Notes under the pieces: generated by a model
Databases searched by the model: none
Seen by the model: the letters and a program-made list of their open reading frames with translations, nothing else
What the model was told of the DNA's origin: nothing
Program-made: the position numbers and the translations under genes
Part shown: positions 35,133-45,101 of the stretch, piece after piece
How positions within the stretch are numbered: position 1 is the stretch's first letter
Layout: each line of letters begins with the position of its first letter
From: Fidelibacterota bacterium 408169
GTDB taxonomy: Bacteria; Fidelibacterota; Marinisomatia; Marinisomatales; TCS55
DNA: 64,000 nt
Assembly: GCA_002256485.1 (NCBI GenBank)
Contig: NNSG01000002.1
Span: forward strand, 1-64,000
Direction: 5' to 3'

Positions 35133-36263
35133 ATGATTAAACGATATTTAAGCTCATTCGTAGAGAATGATTTAAAGTCCAAAATGGTTTTTATTGGGGG
35201 GCCACGCCAAGTAGGGAAAACAACCTTTGCTCTATCATTTTTGCCTGATAGTCATGAAAGAAATCCCGCTTATTTAAATTGGGATTATATAGAAGATCGT
35301 GGCATGATAAAAAGAGGAGAAATTCCTCCTGATGAACCATTGATTATTTTTGATGAAATTCATAAATACGCACGGTGGCGGAACCTAATTAAGGGTTTCT
35401 ATGATACAATGAAAAGTGACCGTTCATTTATGGTTACAGGGTCCGCAAGATTAGATTACTATCGAAAGGGTGGGGATTCTCTACAAGGTAGATATTACTA
35501 TTATAGGTTACATCCATTTTCCATTTTGGAATTAAACTCCAACCCAACTCAATCTGATTTAGAAATTTTACTAAACTTTGGAGGATTTCCCGAGCCTTTA
35601 TTAACGGGAGAAAGATCTGTATGGCGTCGCTGGCAACGGGATCGTTTACATCGAGTCATAAATGAAGATATAAGAGACTTAGAACATATACGAGAAATCA
35701 GTTTAATGGAATTGTTGGCAGATGAGTTACCAAATCGGGTCGGGGCACCTCTTTCAATAAGAAATCTCAGTATATTGCTTGAGATAGCACCAAAAACATG
35801 TAAGAAGTGGATCGAAATATTTGACCGAATGTATTATTCTTTCAGAATTTCTCCTTTCGGGGCGCCTAATATCCGTGCAGTTAAAAAAGAACAAAAGCTC
35901 TATTTATGGGATTGGTCTATCCTAGATGATATTGGTTATAAATTTGAAAATCTTGTGGCCTGTCAATTACTTAAATATTGCCATTTTATAGAAGACACTG
36001 AAGGTTTCAATATGGAATTGCGTTTTATCCGTGATACGGACAAACGAGAAGTAGACTTTGTTATCCTTAAGGATAAAAAACCGTTATTTGCAGTAGAAAG
36101 TAAAACTGGAGAAAGGAACTTAAGCGCTACCATTCCATATTTCAACGAACGAACAAATATACCCAAATTTTATCAAGTTCATATGGGGACAAAAGATGTG
36201 CTTAAAGACGGTTTTCGAATTTTACCGTTTAATACATTTTGTAAAGAAATGGGTATGCCTTAA
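35133..36263 (+). CDS. AAA-type ATPase with DUF4143 domain
   Basis: 376 residues. P-loop FIGGPRQVGKTTFALSFL at ~20-37, Walker B IIFDEIHKY and a sensor FMVTGSARLDYY near residue 105. The C-terminal half has the DUF4143 pattern with a restriction-nuclease-like core: LYLWDWSILDDIG, FENLVACQLL, and KREVDFVILKDKKPLFAVESK, where D-x(10+)-E-x-K could be a PD-(D/E)xK active site. The family is common in bacteria and archaea, often horizontally transferred, with unknown function. It stands alone with its own operator-like repeat and is bounded by repeats at both sides. Confidence 0.85.
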   Translation: MIKRYLSSFVENDLKSKMVFIGGPRQVGKTTFALSFLPDSHERNPAYLNWDYIEDRGMIKRGEIPPDEPLIIFDEIHKYARWRNLIKGFYDTMKSDRSFMVTGSARLDYYRKGGDSLQGRYYYYRLHPFSILELNSNPTQSDLEILLNFGGFPEPLLTGERSVWRRWQRDRLHRVINEDIRDLEHIREISLMELLADELPNRVGAPLSIRNLSILLEIAPKTCKKWIEIFDRMYYSFRISPFGAPNIRAVKKEQKLYLWDWSILDDIGYKFENLVACQLLKYCHFIEDTEGFNMELRFIRDTDKREVDFVILKDKKPLFAVESKTGERNLSATIPYFNERTNIPKFYQVHMGTKDVLKDGFRILPFNTFCKEMGMP

Positions 36264-36283
36264 TAATTCACCAAACTTGTATT

Positions 36284-36343
36284 AACAAAAAAGCCTCCTA
36301 AAAAAACAGGAGGCTTTTTTTATACTTCATAAAGGATATTATT
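36284..36343. repeat. Right copy of ~60-bp direct repeat, with bidirectional terminator
   Basis: AACAAAAAAGCCTCCTAAAA (20 bases), then AAAACAGGAGGCTTTTTTTA, ending ATAAAGGATATTATT. Hairpin AGCCTCCT / AGGAGGCT with T-runs on both strands, here well placed between the convergent ATPase gene and the LamG gene. The last bases overlap the stop codon region of the LamG gene. Matches 34875-34936. Confidence 0.8.
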
Positions 36344-38399
36344 TGAGTAACACCATCTTTTTGGTTGTTGAAAAGTGAGATGCTTGGATTTTGTAAAAGT
36401 ACATTCCTGCACTGACAGGCTGACCCAAATCGTTGGTAGCATCCCACGTAACAGATTTAAAACCTGCATTTTGTACATCATTTACCAAATGCCGTACTGT
36501 ACGGCCCATAATATCATAAATCATGATATTTACTTGTGAGTCTTCAGGTAAATCATATCGAAGAGTTGTGACCGGATTAAACGGGTTTGGATAGTTTTGG
36601 TGGAGGGAAAATACTTCTGGTATTTTACTTTCATCTTCAATTCCAACCGTTGTTTTTATAAATGTAGCAACAATATTTTCAACAATATCATTTTCATTTA
36701 TTCGATATTCATTAATTGAGATTTCAAATGACTCTTCTGGAAATTCATTGGATACAATTAATTTCAAATTACCAAATATTCCACCTTGCCCATCAGGCGT
36801 AGATCCTGCACCTGCAATGTTTATAATACCATTTTCAATATTTTGTTCAACTGTAAAATGATTAATAATATCAGACCATTCAATGCTTTCAAATGTGAGA
36901 AATGATGGATCAAATTGAATGTCCATTTCAAATGAAAGTAAGTTACCGCCGCCTATGAGTTGGATAGGAATTTCAATTACTGCACCAACAGAAAACTCGC
37001 CATCATCAATACCAAAATCCCCAGTTCCTGCGAGAGCTGAACCGTCACTATAAGGAAGTTCAGTAATTAATTCAGCGACATATTGCGCGATGACTGATGC
37101 ATCTAAAGCAGAAATGGTTTCATCTAATGTCACATCAGCTACTTGAGTTTGATATGGATTAAATGTCTCCAAGCCGACTAAATATTGTAAAACCATTGCT
37201 GCATCTAGAGAAGATACATCATCATTCATTGTTACATCTCCATATAACAAGTGTTTTATATTAACACTTCCACTATCAACTGCAACTGAATCCGTATTTT
37301 CGTCCAATGCAACTTCAGTAATATAAATTGGAATTGTGTCTTCATTTAAGCTGTCAGGAATAAATAACTTAAGGTTAAACAAGGTTCCATCTCCTGTAAT
37401 AGCGGTTGCCCCATATCCAACAGTTATCAATAAATCAGTTTGTTCATTGATCACAATATCCCACCCGACTCCCCCAGACAATGTATTGTTTGTATCAACA
37501 TCCAAAAACTCTAACTGGTTTTGAAAACCATTAAATCGTAATTCAGCCGAATAGAGTTCATTGTCCATTAAATCAATATTGACTGACACTAAAATTGTAT
37601 CACCAATAATATTGTGAAAAATGAGCGCTTCTTCTTCTTCTATATCTAAAGAGGCAAAATATGGTTCGACAACAGGGGCGCCATCTGCATCCCACGTAGC
37701 ATTATTGATTGTGGCATGATAATTATTCCCACTTCCATCGGTGAGAGATGTGCCAATGCCATCATTAAATTGCCAATAAGAAATCAAACCAGATTCATTA
37801 CCGGATAACTCATAATTATACAAGCCGGATACTTCTTCAGAAGTCAATGCTCGGTTCCAAATACTTACTTCATCCATTAATCCTGTATAGTCATCTCCAC
37901 TATAGACATCCGCTCCAATTCTTCCATCATGAGAATTACTTAAAATAAAATCTGTTGTAGATACATTTGCATTTACAGACACTGAATCACCATTTATATA
38001 TAATTTATAGTTTTGATAGTCTGCAGTTACTGTGATTAAGACCCATTCATTTTCAATAGCAGAAGTATTTAGCTGATAAGTTACATATACATGGGAACCT
38101 AAATCAGAACCCTCAGTAAAAAATTTTAACCCCGAACTTCCATATTGTAACTCGTACCTTTGAGTATGTGTATTCGATGAACCAGATCCATTATTAAAAG
38201 TTATCAAAGTAAATCTGGAATCACTCCATGAAGATTTCACCCACATAGATAACGTAAATCCAGGTGAACTCGGGAATGAAATATCATCCGGTAAATCAAC
38301 ATAATCACCCGATCCATCAAAGTTTTAAGAATAATTACTATTTTGGCTAAATCCAAGTGATAACATTATGAATATACTGGCTATAATCGTTTTCTTCAT
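36339..38399 (-). pseudogene. T9SS cargo with LamG, cohesin and dockerin-like domains, interrupted by an in-frame stop
   Basis: The uninterrupted part begins at 38246, but in the same frame an ATG at 38399 gives a signal peptide MKKTIIASIFIMLSLGFSQ, then NSNYS, a TAA at 38325-38327, and NFDGSGDYVDLPDD, the normal start of a LamG domain. A TTA would give the expected NYSLNFDG. Domains by position after 38246: LamG-like ~1-195, cohesin-like ~195-325, dockerin-like pair GDVTMNDDVSSLDAAMVL and VADVTLDETISALDAS, a second cohesin-like domain, and a T9SS C-terminal domain (NYPNPFNPVTTLRYDLP, MVLLK). Probably inactive unless the stop is an error or read through. Confidence 0.75.
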
Positions 38400-38492
38400 T
38401 TTATTATCCTTTCATTTTATTGAATAGGAAAAATTAGTAATGTGCTAGTGTCACTTATAAATTAAAAGAAACTTAAAAAACTTAAATTTTAC

Positions 38493-40481
38493 TTACTTAT
38501 AGAGGATCTTACATTTTAGGGAAATGGTTTTATTTTGATTAATGAGTTGATCCCCATAGGGAGAAATAAGTTTTCGGCATTCATGGATGGCTACATTCAA
38601 ACTGTTTGTAAAACTTTCATCCATTACATGGGGCCAAAGTGCTTCTTGCAATGCATGATGGGTTATTTTTTGCTCTGGAGTTTTGGCAATAAGTTTTATT
38701 AGATTAATCGCTTTTTTCAATTTTACTTTTTCTAAATTTTTCTTTTCTCCGTTTATGAATAATTCCATTACTTTATTTTCCAATGAAATTTGAATTGGAA
38801 TTTCCATATCAGGTTTTGCATTATTATGTTTTCTGTAAACATAAACTGCTAAAACCATCCCAAATAATAAAATTAAATAAATAGAGTCATTTCTATTTTT
38901 ACTCTCTTTCGATTTATTTTCAATATACACCGGCGGCATGGCTAATTGATAAATCTTAATTGTAGTTTCATTATCTATTAACAGGTTTAAATAATATTCT
39001 TCGCGGGATGAAACCAACATCGTTTGATGATTTGGGGAAATTATTTGATCGGGAGACAGTTCTTGTATTTTTTCTGTTTGTATTGAAGAGTAAAAAAATC
39101 TCACTTGGTGGGTTAATTGGTCAATGGTTAAAAATGTTAATAACGAATCCCCAATGACCCTCATGTCAACAACTTGAAGTTCCGGATGACCATCCCATTC
39201 CCACATTTTTGTCATTTGCTTTTCCTGCAAATCCAATTTCCATAAGTCAAAAAATGTCTGAAACCCATCTTCTTGCTTTCCGGAAATATTGCCTTCTCCA
39301 CCAAAAATCCAATGGAAAGTAGAATCTGAAGAAATAGAATATGATATTTTATCTCTCGGGTAAAATACTTCATTTTTTTCAACTGTATATGAAATTGTAT
39401 CCCATTGAGTTGTATTCCAATCATACTTTAATAACTGGTTCTTAACCGTATAATTCCCATATCCTCCCAATTGATACATATCACCACGAATATCTTTCAA
39501 TATTGCACTATTGTAATATTGATTGTTTGAGTGGGTTGTATCTACTTCACTCCATTGGCTGGTTCGATCGTCATAAACAGAAATAGGACCTTCTCCCCCT
39601 GCATGAAATGAGAATAAGCTCTCATTATCAAAAAAATGAATAAACTTTTCTGGAATATTAATTATGTTTAAGAAATCTATATGAATTTCATTTTTCTCTT
39701 TAATAATGCCCGTCAATTTGTTGTCAACATTAATGATTCCATCATAATGATCTGGCGTAAAATCAACAAATTTAATATCTGATTTTGATATCGAATCTAA
39801 CAACGTCCAGTTTTGATGTTTTGAGTTAAGCCATAAACAGCCCGTTTGGATTCCATCCTTATTCCCTGCAATATCAGTTACTTTTTCAAATTGGAATTCA
39901 TTCAAAGGCCAGTTATTGTTTTCTTCTCCATCAATATAGAATTTTATATTTCTAATGCCCATAGAAGGAACATCGTTTCGATTTATTGGTTTACCAAAAA
40001 CCCAATTGAATTTCCAATAATCTTCGATTAAAATATTTGCTATACCAATATGATCTTTATTTAATGTTACCTTAATCAAATTGGATATAGGGTCAATTTC
40101 TAAAACAAATTGCATCCAATTTTCGATATTTAAATCACTTTTTAATATTGGTAAACTGATACCTATATCATTTCCTTTATAGACTAAACTAACAAATGAA
40201 GTATCCGTTGATTGAAAATCAATGTAAGAAACTGACAACATTGATTCATTTCTATTTCTCGCTTGAAATATTACACCATAAGGACTTGTTAGAGAAATAG
40301 AGAATTCAAATGAAATGGAAAACGGTTTATATATATTGAATTCACCCTTTTCGGGAAGAACAAGCTTTGATCCACTTCCCCATTTTTCATAATTTGAATA
40401 AAACTTGAGACCGCCGGCTAGACCTTGATCACTGTAGCACCAATTAAGAACCAATAAAACTGTTATAAAAAAAAATTTCAT
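38493..40481 (-). CDS. Membrane-anchored regulator: LamG/kelch-like sensor with cytoplasmic winged-helix domain
   Basis: 662 residues from the ATG at 40481, which overlaps the stop of the NUDIX gene (ATGA). Signal-like N-terminus (MKFFFITVLLVLNWCYS). Residues ~30-200 look like a LamG/jelly-roll fold, ~280-490 like a beta-propeller with WVFGGEG/QLGGYGNYTV-type kelch strands. One membrane helix at ~534-552 (IYLILLFGMVLAVYVYRK). The last ~108 residues end in an OmpR/PhoB-like or SARP-like winged helix (LQEALWPHVMDESFTNSLNVAIHECRKLI). A one-component transcription factor that senses outside and binds DNA inside. The target genes are not known; neighbouring T9SS genes are candidates. Confidence 0.72.
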   Translation of the reverse strand: MKFFFITVLLVLNWCYSDQGLAGGLKFYSNYEKWGSGSKLVLPEKGEFNIYKPFSISFEFSISLTSPYGVIFQARNRNESMLSVSYIDFQSTDTSFVSLVYKGNDIGISLPILKSDLNIENWMQFVLEIDPISNLIKVTLNKDHIGIANILIEDYWKFNWVFGKPINRNDVPSMGIRNIKFYIDGEENNNWPLNEFQFEKVTDIAGNKDGIQTGCLWLNSKHQNWTLLDSISKSDIKFVDFTPDHYDGIINVDNKLTGIIKEKNEIHIDFLNIINIPEKFIHFFDNESLFSFHAGGEGPISVYDDRTSQWSEVDTTHSNNQYYNSAILKDIRGDMYQLGGYGNYTVKNQLLKYDWNTTQWDTISYTVEKNEVFYPRDKISYSISSDSTFHWIFGGEGNISGKQEDGFQTFFDLWKLDLQEKQMTKMWEWDGHPELQVVDMRVIGDSLLTFLTIDQLTHQVRFFYSSIQTEKIQELSPDQIISPNHQTMLVSSREEYYLNLLIDNETTIKIYQLAMPPVYIENKSKESKNRNDSIYLILLFGMVLAVYVYRKHNNAKPDMEIPIQISLENKVMELFINGEKKNLEKVKLKKAINLIKLIAKTPEQKITHHALQEALWPHVMDESFTNSLNVAIHECRKLISPYGDQLINQNKTISLKCKILYK

Positions 40482-41017
40482 TTGCTCAATATTTTTTCCG
40501 CCCACAAAATCCCTATAATCGTCTTCACATCTGTAATTTTACCATCCCACACCATTTGAACAGCGTCTTCTAGATAAGTAGGCATAAGTTCCAAGAATTC
40601 ATCATGGTCTGTATTTTCAGTCGTTTTAACTAAATCTTCAGCAAGAAATATCCACATTTTTTCACTGGCGAATCCAATGGCTGGATGAATATTGCAAAGG
40701 AATGTTAGCTTGCCAACCGAATATCCAATTTCTTCTTCAAGTTCTCTTTTGGCGCACGCTTCCGGTTCTTCTCCGGGATCCAACTTACCGGCCGGTAATT
40801 CGATCATTTCTTCTTGAACCGGATAACGGTATTGTTTGATCAACGCAATTTTTCCATCGGTTAACACTGGGATTATACACGCAGCTCCGGGGTGATTTAT
40901 CCATTCACGAGTAGATGTTTTTCCATTGGGTAATTCCACTTCATCTTTACGCACATCTAAAAATAAACCTTGATAAACTTGTTTTGTGGAAAGTTTTGTT
41001 TCTTTTAGCTTGGACAT
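40478..41017 (-). CDS. nudF: NUDIX hydrolase, probable ADP-ribose pyrophosphatase
   Basis: 179 residues. Complete Nudix box GKLDPGEEPEACAKRELEEEIGY, preceded by ALIKQYRYPVQEEMIELPAG, the pattern of ADP-ribose pyrophosphatases (NudF/YqiK type). Splits ADP-ribose or similar nucleoside-diphosphate sugars to AMP and ribose 5-phosphate. Downstream it overlaps the membrane regulator gene by four bases; 18 bases separate it from the upstream gene, so it may be at the tail of the TonB-receptor operon. The NUDIX subtype is likely but not certain. Confidence 0.88.
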   Translation of the reverse strand: MSKLKETKLSTKQVYQGLFLDVRKDEVELPNGKTSTREWINHPGAACIIPVLTDGKIALIKQYRYPVQEEMIELPAGKLDPGEEPEACAKRELEEEIGYSVGKLTFLCNIHPAIGFASEKMWIFLAEDLVKTTENTDHDEFLELMPTYLEDAVQMVWDGKITDVKTIIGILWAEKILSK

Positions 41018-41035
41018 GATGTCCTAATAAATGTG

Positions 41036-41806
41036 CTAAAAATATTCTATATAAATAATTTTCAGTTCCCTGTTGAAATAATCAACTTTATCTTCATTAA
41101 ACAGTAGATTGTTGAAATCCATTTCAATGTGTAATCTTTCTACAAACGTCCAGCGAACAGCTGCATTTAAATATCCGCCATTATTTAGGGCAATATCTTT
41201 TGCTTCATTATCATTTTCATTCAAAGCAGCATTATATTCAACAAGTAAGGAAAGTTCAGGGTTGAATTCCAAATCAATCCCCATAAACAGGTTTTGATCT
41301 TCATCGTGATCTTTAATTTCGAGAAAATTTTGATTTACTCCTGCGTGTAGTCCCATATTCCCCAAAGGTGTTGTCCAGTTCTTACTGGCAGAAGCATATA
41401 TTCCATATGCTTTTGTTTCGTACCTTTCTAATATGTCATCATAGGCACCAAATCCCTGACTGTTTAAACCAACAGCAATCCCCGGCATGGACATTGTTTC
41501 GTCAATTAATTGATATTTCAAATTCACTTCCGGGTGGGGATACCATTTTAAACTATCATCACCGATAAGATTACTGGCACCAAATGACATTCCAAACTGA
41601 AACCGATCTGTGATTCCCACTTTAAGTCCGGAACTAAAACCACCATTCTTCTGGACACGCATATCCATGGCAAAGCTACCACGGACTAAAGTACCTGCTG
41701 TTGGAATAGTTACAAGATTAGTGGGAGGTGGATAAGCAGTTTGGCCCAGTATTAAACTAGAAAAGAAGAATAAAAGGAAACCCTTTGATACAAACTGCAT
41801 ACTCAA
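41036..41806 (-). CDS. Outer-membrane beta-barrel protein (YjbH-like)
   Basis: 256 residues, signal peptide ending at GQ (FLLFFFSSLILGQ). The sequence is a run of amphipathic strands with GITDRFQFGMSFGASN, KYQLIDETMSMPGIAVGLN and ending in an aromatic residue (IIYIEYF), typical of a barrel. TIPTAGTL at the start resembles YjbH-like exopolysaccharide-export barrels. Last of the surface genes in its operon. The role is unknown. Confidence 0.75.
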   Translation of the reverse strand: MSMQFVSKGFLLFFFSSLILGQTAYPPPTNLVTIPTAGTLVRGSFAMDMRVQKNGGFSSGLKVGITDRFQFGMSFGASNLIGDDSLKWYPHPEVNLKYQLIDETMSMPGIAVGLNSQGFGAYDDILERYETKAYGIYASASKNWTTPLGNMGLHAGVNQNFLEIKDHDEDQNLFMGIDLEFNPELSLLVEYNAALNENDNEAKDIALNNGGYLNAAVRWTFVERLHIEMDFNNLLFNEDKVDYFNRELKIIYIEYF

Positions 41807-41822
41807 AATTTACTCTAAACTC

Positions 41823-42803
41823 TTACGGAGTTGCAACGTATGGGTAAATCAATTCCCCGTACGTATTGGTTATGGATGATACTCTATCAAGTGAAATACT
41901 CAATACATCTTTGCTTAGCGGCAAACTGAAACGAATTCTATTGTTATTAATTCCTACAAAAACTATATCCATTACTTCATTGTTCGTTAATTTTAATCGA
42001 TCCCATTCTGTTTTAGGAATTAGTGCTGGTCCAGGTGCAATCACTCGTTTAGAAATTAATTCTTTTATTATAATATCAACTTCATCTAATTCATTTCCTG
42101 TTCTGGGTGGAGGTGTTGTATATAATTTATCTTCCGGCGCCATACTCAAAGCGACGTGACTGACTTCTTCTTCTCCCCAACCAAATTCCCATATCTGCTG
42201 CACATTATTTATAATATCAAAATCATAGACAAACTTTCTAATGTTATTTTCGTCGGGCAGTGTACGCCAAACCTCTTCCTGCAAAAAACCAAGATGATTA
42301 TAACTCAAATGAATCATTCCATATTCATGATTGTCTATACTTCGAAAAATAATTTTAGAAATCTTATCTGTACCGTTTAAAATGAATTCTGTTTGCTGTC
42401 CAAGGAAAGAAGTGGCCTCTTTTTCTGAAATAGCATATCTCCTGAATTCCACACTCCAAGGCTCCTTTTTTCCATAATGGATTATTTTTTCTGTTCCGCG
42501 ATCACTATTTAAAAACAATCTTTTTTGCAATGCCTTTGTTTCATTATAAACAAACATTTCTTCTCGAATCAACTCATGCTTTTCATTGAGCCAGCGCTTT
42601 AGAATGGGATGTTTATTTTCATTGAATGTGACTTCCAAATGGGATTGCCCCCTTCGATCTGTCGCAAACATGGGCGCATCTGCGATAAAATCCCTATCAG
42701 ATAAATAATATTTTATATACGCTGTTTCCGTCACTTGCCCAATGATTAATGAACAAAAAGACAAAAATATAAACAGCTTAAGGAATGGGTTGTAAATCTT
42801 CAT
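41823..42803 (-). CDS. Exported protein of unknown function
   Basis: 326 residues with a signal peptide (LKLFIFLSFCSLIIGQ). I do not recognise the family. The body has repeating strand patterns such as KRWLNEKHELIREEMFVYNE, RLFLNSDRGTEKIIHYGKK and EYGMIHLSYNHLGFLQEEVW, reminiscent of antiparallel toxin-core/RHS-like or MORN-like sheets. The 3' half has conserved-looking LPLSKDVLSISLDRVSSITN. It overlaps the upstream NHL gene by 26 bases. Confidence 0.7.
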   Translation of the reverse strand: MKIYNPFLKLFIFLSFCSLIIGQVTETAYIKYYLSDRDFIADAPMFATDRRGQSHLEVTFNENKHPILKRWLNEKHELIREEMFVYNETKALQKRLFLNSDRGTEKIIHYGKKEPWSVEFRRYAISEKEATSFLGQQTEFILNGTDKISKIIFRSIDNHEYGMIHLSYNHLGFLQEEVWRTLPDENNIRKFVYDFDIINNVQQIWEFGWGEEEVSHVALSMAPEDKLYTTPPPRTGNELDEVDIIIKELISKRVIAPGPALIPKTEWDRLKLTNNEVMDIVFVGINNNRIRFSLPLSKDVLSISLDRVSSITNTYGELIYPYVATP

Positions 42804-44106
42804 CTAATTGATTAGAAAGTCGATAGCGTAAAATACGTCCTGTTATTGTATCGCAAATATAAACAATTCCGCGATCATCAACTGTGATTGCCGATGGTTC
42901 AACAAGAAACCCTTTTTCTTCAACAGTGAGAAATGTATCCACAACAACCGTATCGGTGCCGTGAATAACCTGCATAATTGTATCAATGATGAATGATTCA
43001 ATTCCGGCCTTTAGGAAAAATTCACCATTTGAATCGAAGACCTGAATCTCTTGAGCTTCCGTATTTGCCACATAAATAAACTGATTATTATCCACAGCTA
43101 CATCAGCAGGGCTTGAAAAGCGATACAAATCCATGATTTCATTAACACCATTATCAAAAACAGATGGATAATAATTTGAGCCTGATGCTTTTCGAATTTT
43201 ATGAACCGTAAAAAATTCACCTGTTTGGGAATAATAAATATTGCCATTATAATCTACATCGATGCCTGTAGGGTCATCCACTTTCCCGGCACCTGTTCCT
43301 TTGTCTGTTGCTGTATGAGCAAATACACCACGGTGTACCCAGATTTCTTCGCTGTTGGCTAATTTTAGTAAATGAGTACGCTGCAGATCAATTCGAATAA
43401 TCCTGTCGTGTGGATAATCCAATGTATAAATAAAATTATTTTCATCACGGGTGGCTGATAAACCTGAAAATGATGAATTTTCAGATTCATAATAAATATC
43501 ATTGAATGAATGGATTGCAAGAGCACCATCATAAAACACATGAGGAGCCAACAAGGAATCTATCACTGCTTGCGGGGTACCCCAATTCACGTATTCAAGA
43601 GCCCAATCTTCGTCGCTTAAATAATAAGTCCATTCTTCAGAAAAAGCATCAATAGTAACGGATCCTGTGCCCTCATTATAAAATGAACCGGAAACGGCCA
43701 TTTCCTCTATACCTATAGTATTAACGTAATGATTCCAACTATAGATTTTTTGATTACCATCAGTAAAATACACATTCATTTTTTGATCTATGTCTACATC
43801 AATGGGTGTAATATTTAAATTTTGTAAATCTTCAAAACCTGGTAAAACATCTCCACTTTGATTAAAAGCAAAAATGGATTTTAATCCAGAATCCGCCACA
43901 AATACATATCCATTTGGTGCAACTGAAATTTCGACAGGATTTTGCAATCCCATTTCTTCATCCCAGATTGGTTGTATAAGTAAAAATGTTGTATCACCTG
44001 CAGAAAACTCACCATCATCGAGTGATTTTGGGAGTTGCATTTTTTCCACGCAGGAATTGGTAAACACAACAATTACGAATATTAAAAAGAACGATTTCAG
44101 TTTCAA
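42778..44106 (-). CDS. NHL-repeat lipoprotein
   Basis: 442 residues. Lipobox FTNSC after a short hydrophobic stretch, so anchored by lipid. The body is a beta-propeller of NHL repeats: NPVEISVAPNGYVFVADSG, PTGIDVDYNGNIYYSQTG, PADVAVDNNQFIYVANTEAQEIQVF-like and PSAITVDDRGIVYICDT. Probably a binding or scaffold protein on the cell surface, no catalytic motif seen. The start overlaps the PorV-like gene's stop by four bases. Confidence 0.8.
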   Translation of the reverse strand: MKLKSFFLIFVIVVFTNSCVEKMQLPKSLDDGEFSAGDTTFLLIQPIWDEEMGLQNPVEISVAPNGYVFVADSGLKSIFAFNQSGDVLPGFEDLQNLNITPIDVDIDQKMNVYFTDGNQKIYSWNHYVNTIGIEEMAVSGSFYNEGTGSVTIDAFSEEWTYYLSDEDWALEYVNWGTPQAVIDSLLAPHVFYDGALAIHSFNDIYYESENSSFSGLSATRDENNFIYTLDYPHDRIIRIDLQRTHLLKLANSEEIWVHRGVFAHTATDKGTGAGKVDDPTGIDVDYNGNIYYSQTGEFFTVHKIRKASGSNYYPSVFDNGVNEIMDLYRFSSPADVAVDNNQFIYVANTEAQEIQVFDSNGEFFLKAGIESFIIDTIMQVIHGTDTVVVDTFLTVEEKGFLVEPSAITVDDRGIVYICDTITGRILRYRLSNQLDEDLQPIP

Positions 44107-45101
44107 AACGCTAATCCTATAGACAATCGTTGAGGATCAGATAAATGATTAAAGTTTGCAAAGCCATAATCCACGCGGAGTTTCAGTTTACCAATAGGAA
44201 CAATTAAACCGGCACCGAATGATGCATTTTCTTCTTCTTTATTGATTTTATATCCACCACGTAAAAAGAATATGTTTCCATAATTATATTCAAAACCTGT
44301 GGATATATTTTCAGCATTATCCACAGGATGATTCAATTGCAATGAAAATAAAATTGATTGGTGTGCCGTTTTCCAAATATCCATTGCGGCTCCAACCCTA
44401 AAAACGGTGGGTGGTGAAAAGTATTCAAATTCAGTCGTAACCGTTTTTTCTTCACCCGTATCCGTATCCAGGACATTTTTCTCAAATGTTCCTTCCGGTT
44501 GAGCTTGAGGACCAAAATGAGATAGGGAAGCTGAAAAACGTAATGATCTAAATCCCGTCCAGTAAAATGTACCCATATCCAACATAGCTGTTTTCATGGT
44601 ACTGCCGGCTAAATTTTCTTCCACTTGTTTTAACGTAATTCCAAAACTAAAACGATCCGTCATTCGCGTTCCATAGGTCAGAGCAACAAAACGGTCTTGA
44701 AAAACAAAATAGCTTCCCGTTCCGTGAGGTAAAAATTCTGTTGTTTCCATCATGGGAGACATGTGCAGAATACCGAAAGAAAATCCGGCATAATGTCGGC
44801 CAATTATTTTTCGAGTTATACTGAAGAAATCATAGCTGATTTCAGCCGGCCATTGAATTCGTGAAGCTGAAAATTCTGTCTGATCAAATTGGGCGATGGT
44901 TCCAGGATTATAATAAACGGATGCAGCATCTTGCTGCAGTGCAACGACAGCTTCACCCATACCAACCGCCCTGGCGCTGACTCCGATCTTAAGAAATGTA
45001 AAAACGGATGTTCCTGCACGCTGACCACCCAGAATAGGAAAGAAATTTTGCCCATAAACGCATGTAAATAGGAGCAGAAATAATATACATTTATTACGCA
45101 T
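44103..45101 (-). CDS. PorV/UPF0164-family outer-membrane protein
   Basis: 332 residues, signal peptide (MRNKCILFLLLFTCVYGQ). Contains the family start AGTSVFTFLKIGVSARAVGMGEAVVA and AASVYYNPGTIAQ, seen in PorV/PorQ and UPF0164 proteins, which form FadL-like barrels. PorV shuttles T9SS cargo from the translocon to the attachment complex; UPF0164 members are broadly similar. The next gene upstream is a TonB-dependent receptor, which shares one base with it. Confidence 0.8.
   Translation of the reverse strand: MRNKCILFLLLFTCVYGQNFFPILGGQRAGTSVFTFLKIGVSARAVGMGEAVVALQQDAASVYYNPGTIAQFDQTEFSASRIQWPAEISYDFFSITRKIIGRHYAGFSFGILHMSPMMETTEFLPHGTGSYFVFQDRFVALTYGTRMTDRFSFGITLKQVEENLAGSTMKTAMLDMGTFYWTGFRSLRFSASLSHFGPQAQPEGTFEKNVLDTDTGEEKTVTTEFEYFSPPTVFRVGAAMDIWKTAHQSILFSLQLNHPVDNAENISTGFEYNYGNIFFLRGGYKINKEEENASFGAGLIVPIGKLKLRVDYGFANFNHLSDPQRLSIGLAF

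Noticed and set aside
35133-36263. Toxin-antitoxin or defence system around the DUF4143 ATPase
   Set aside because: No partner gene is present: the neighbours are queG and a T9SS cargo gene. The isolated ATPase with an operator-like repeat does not by itself define a known defence module.
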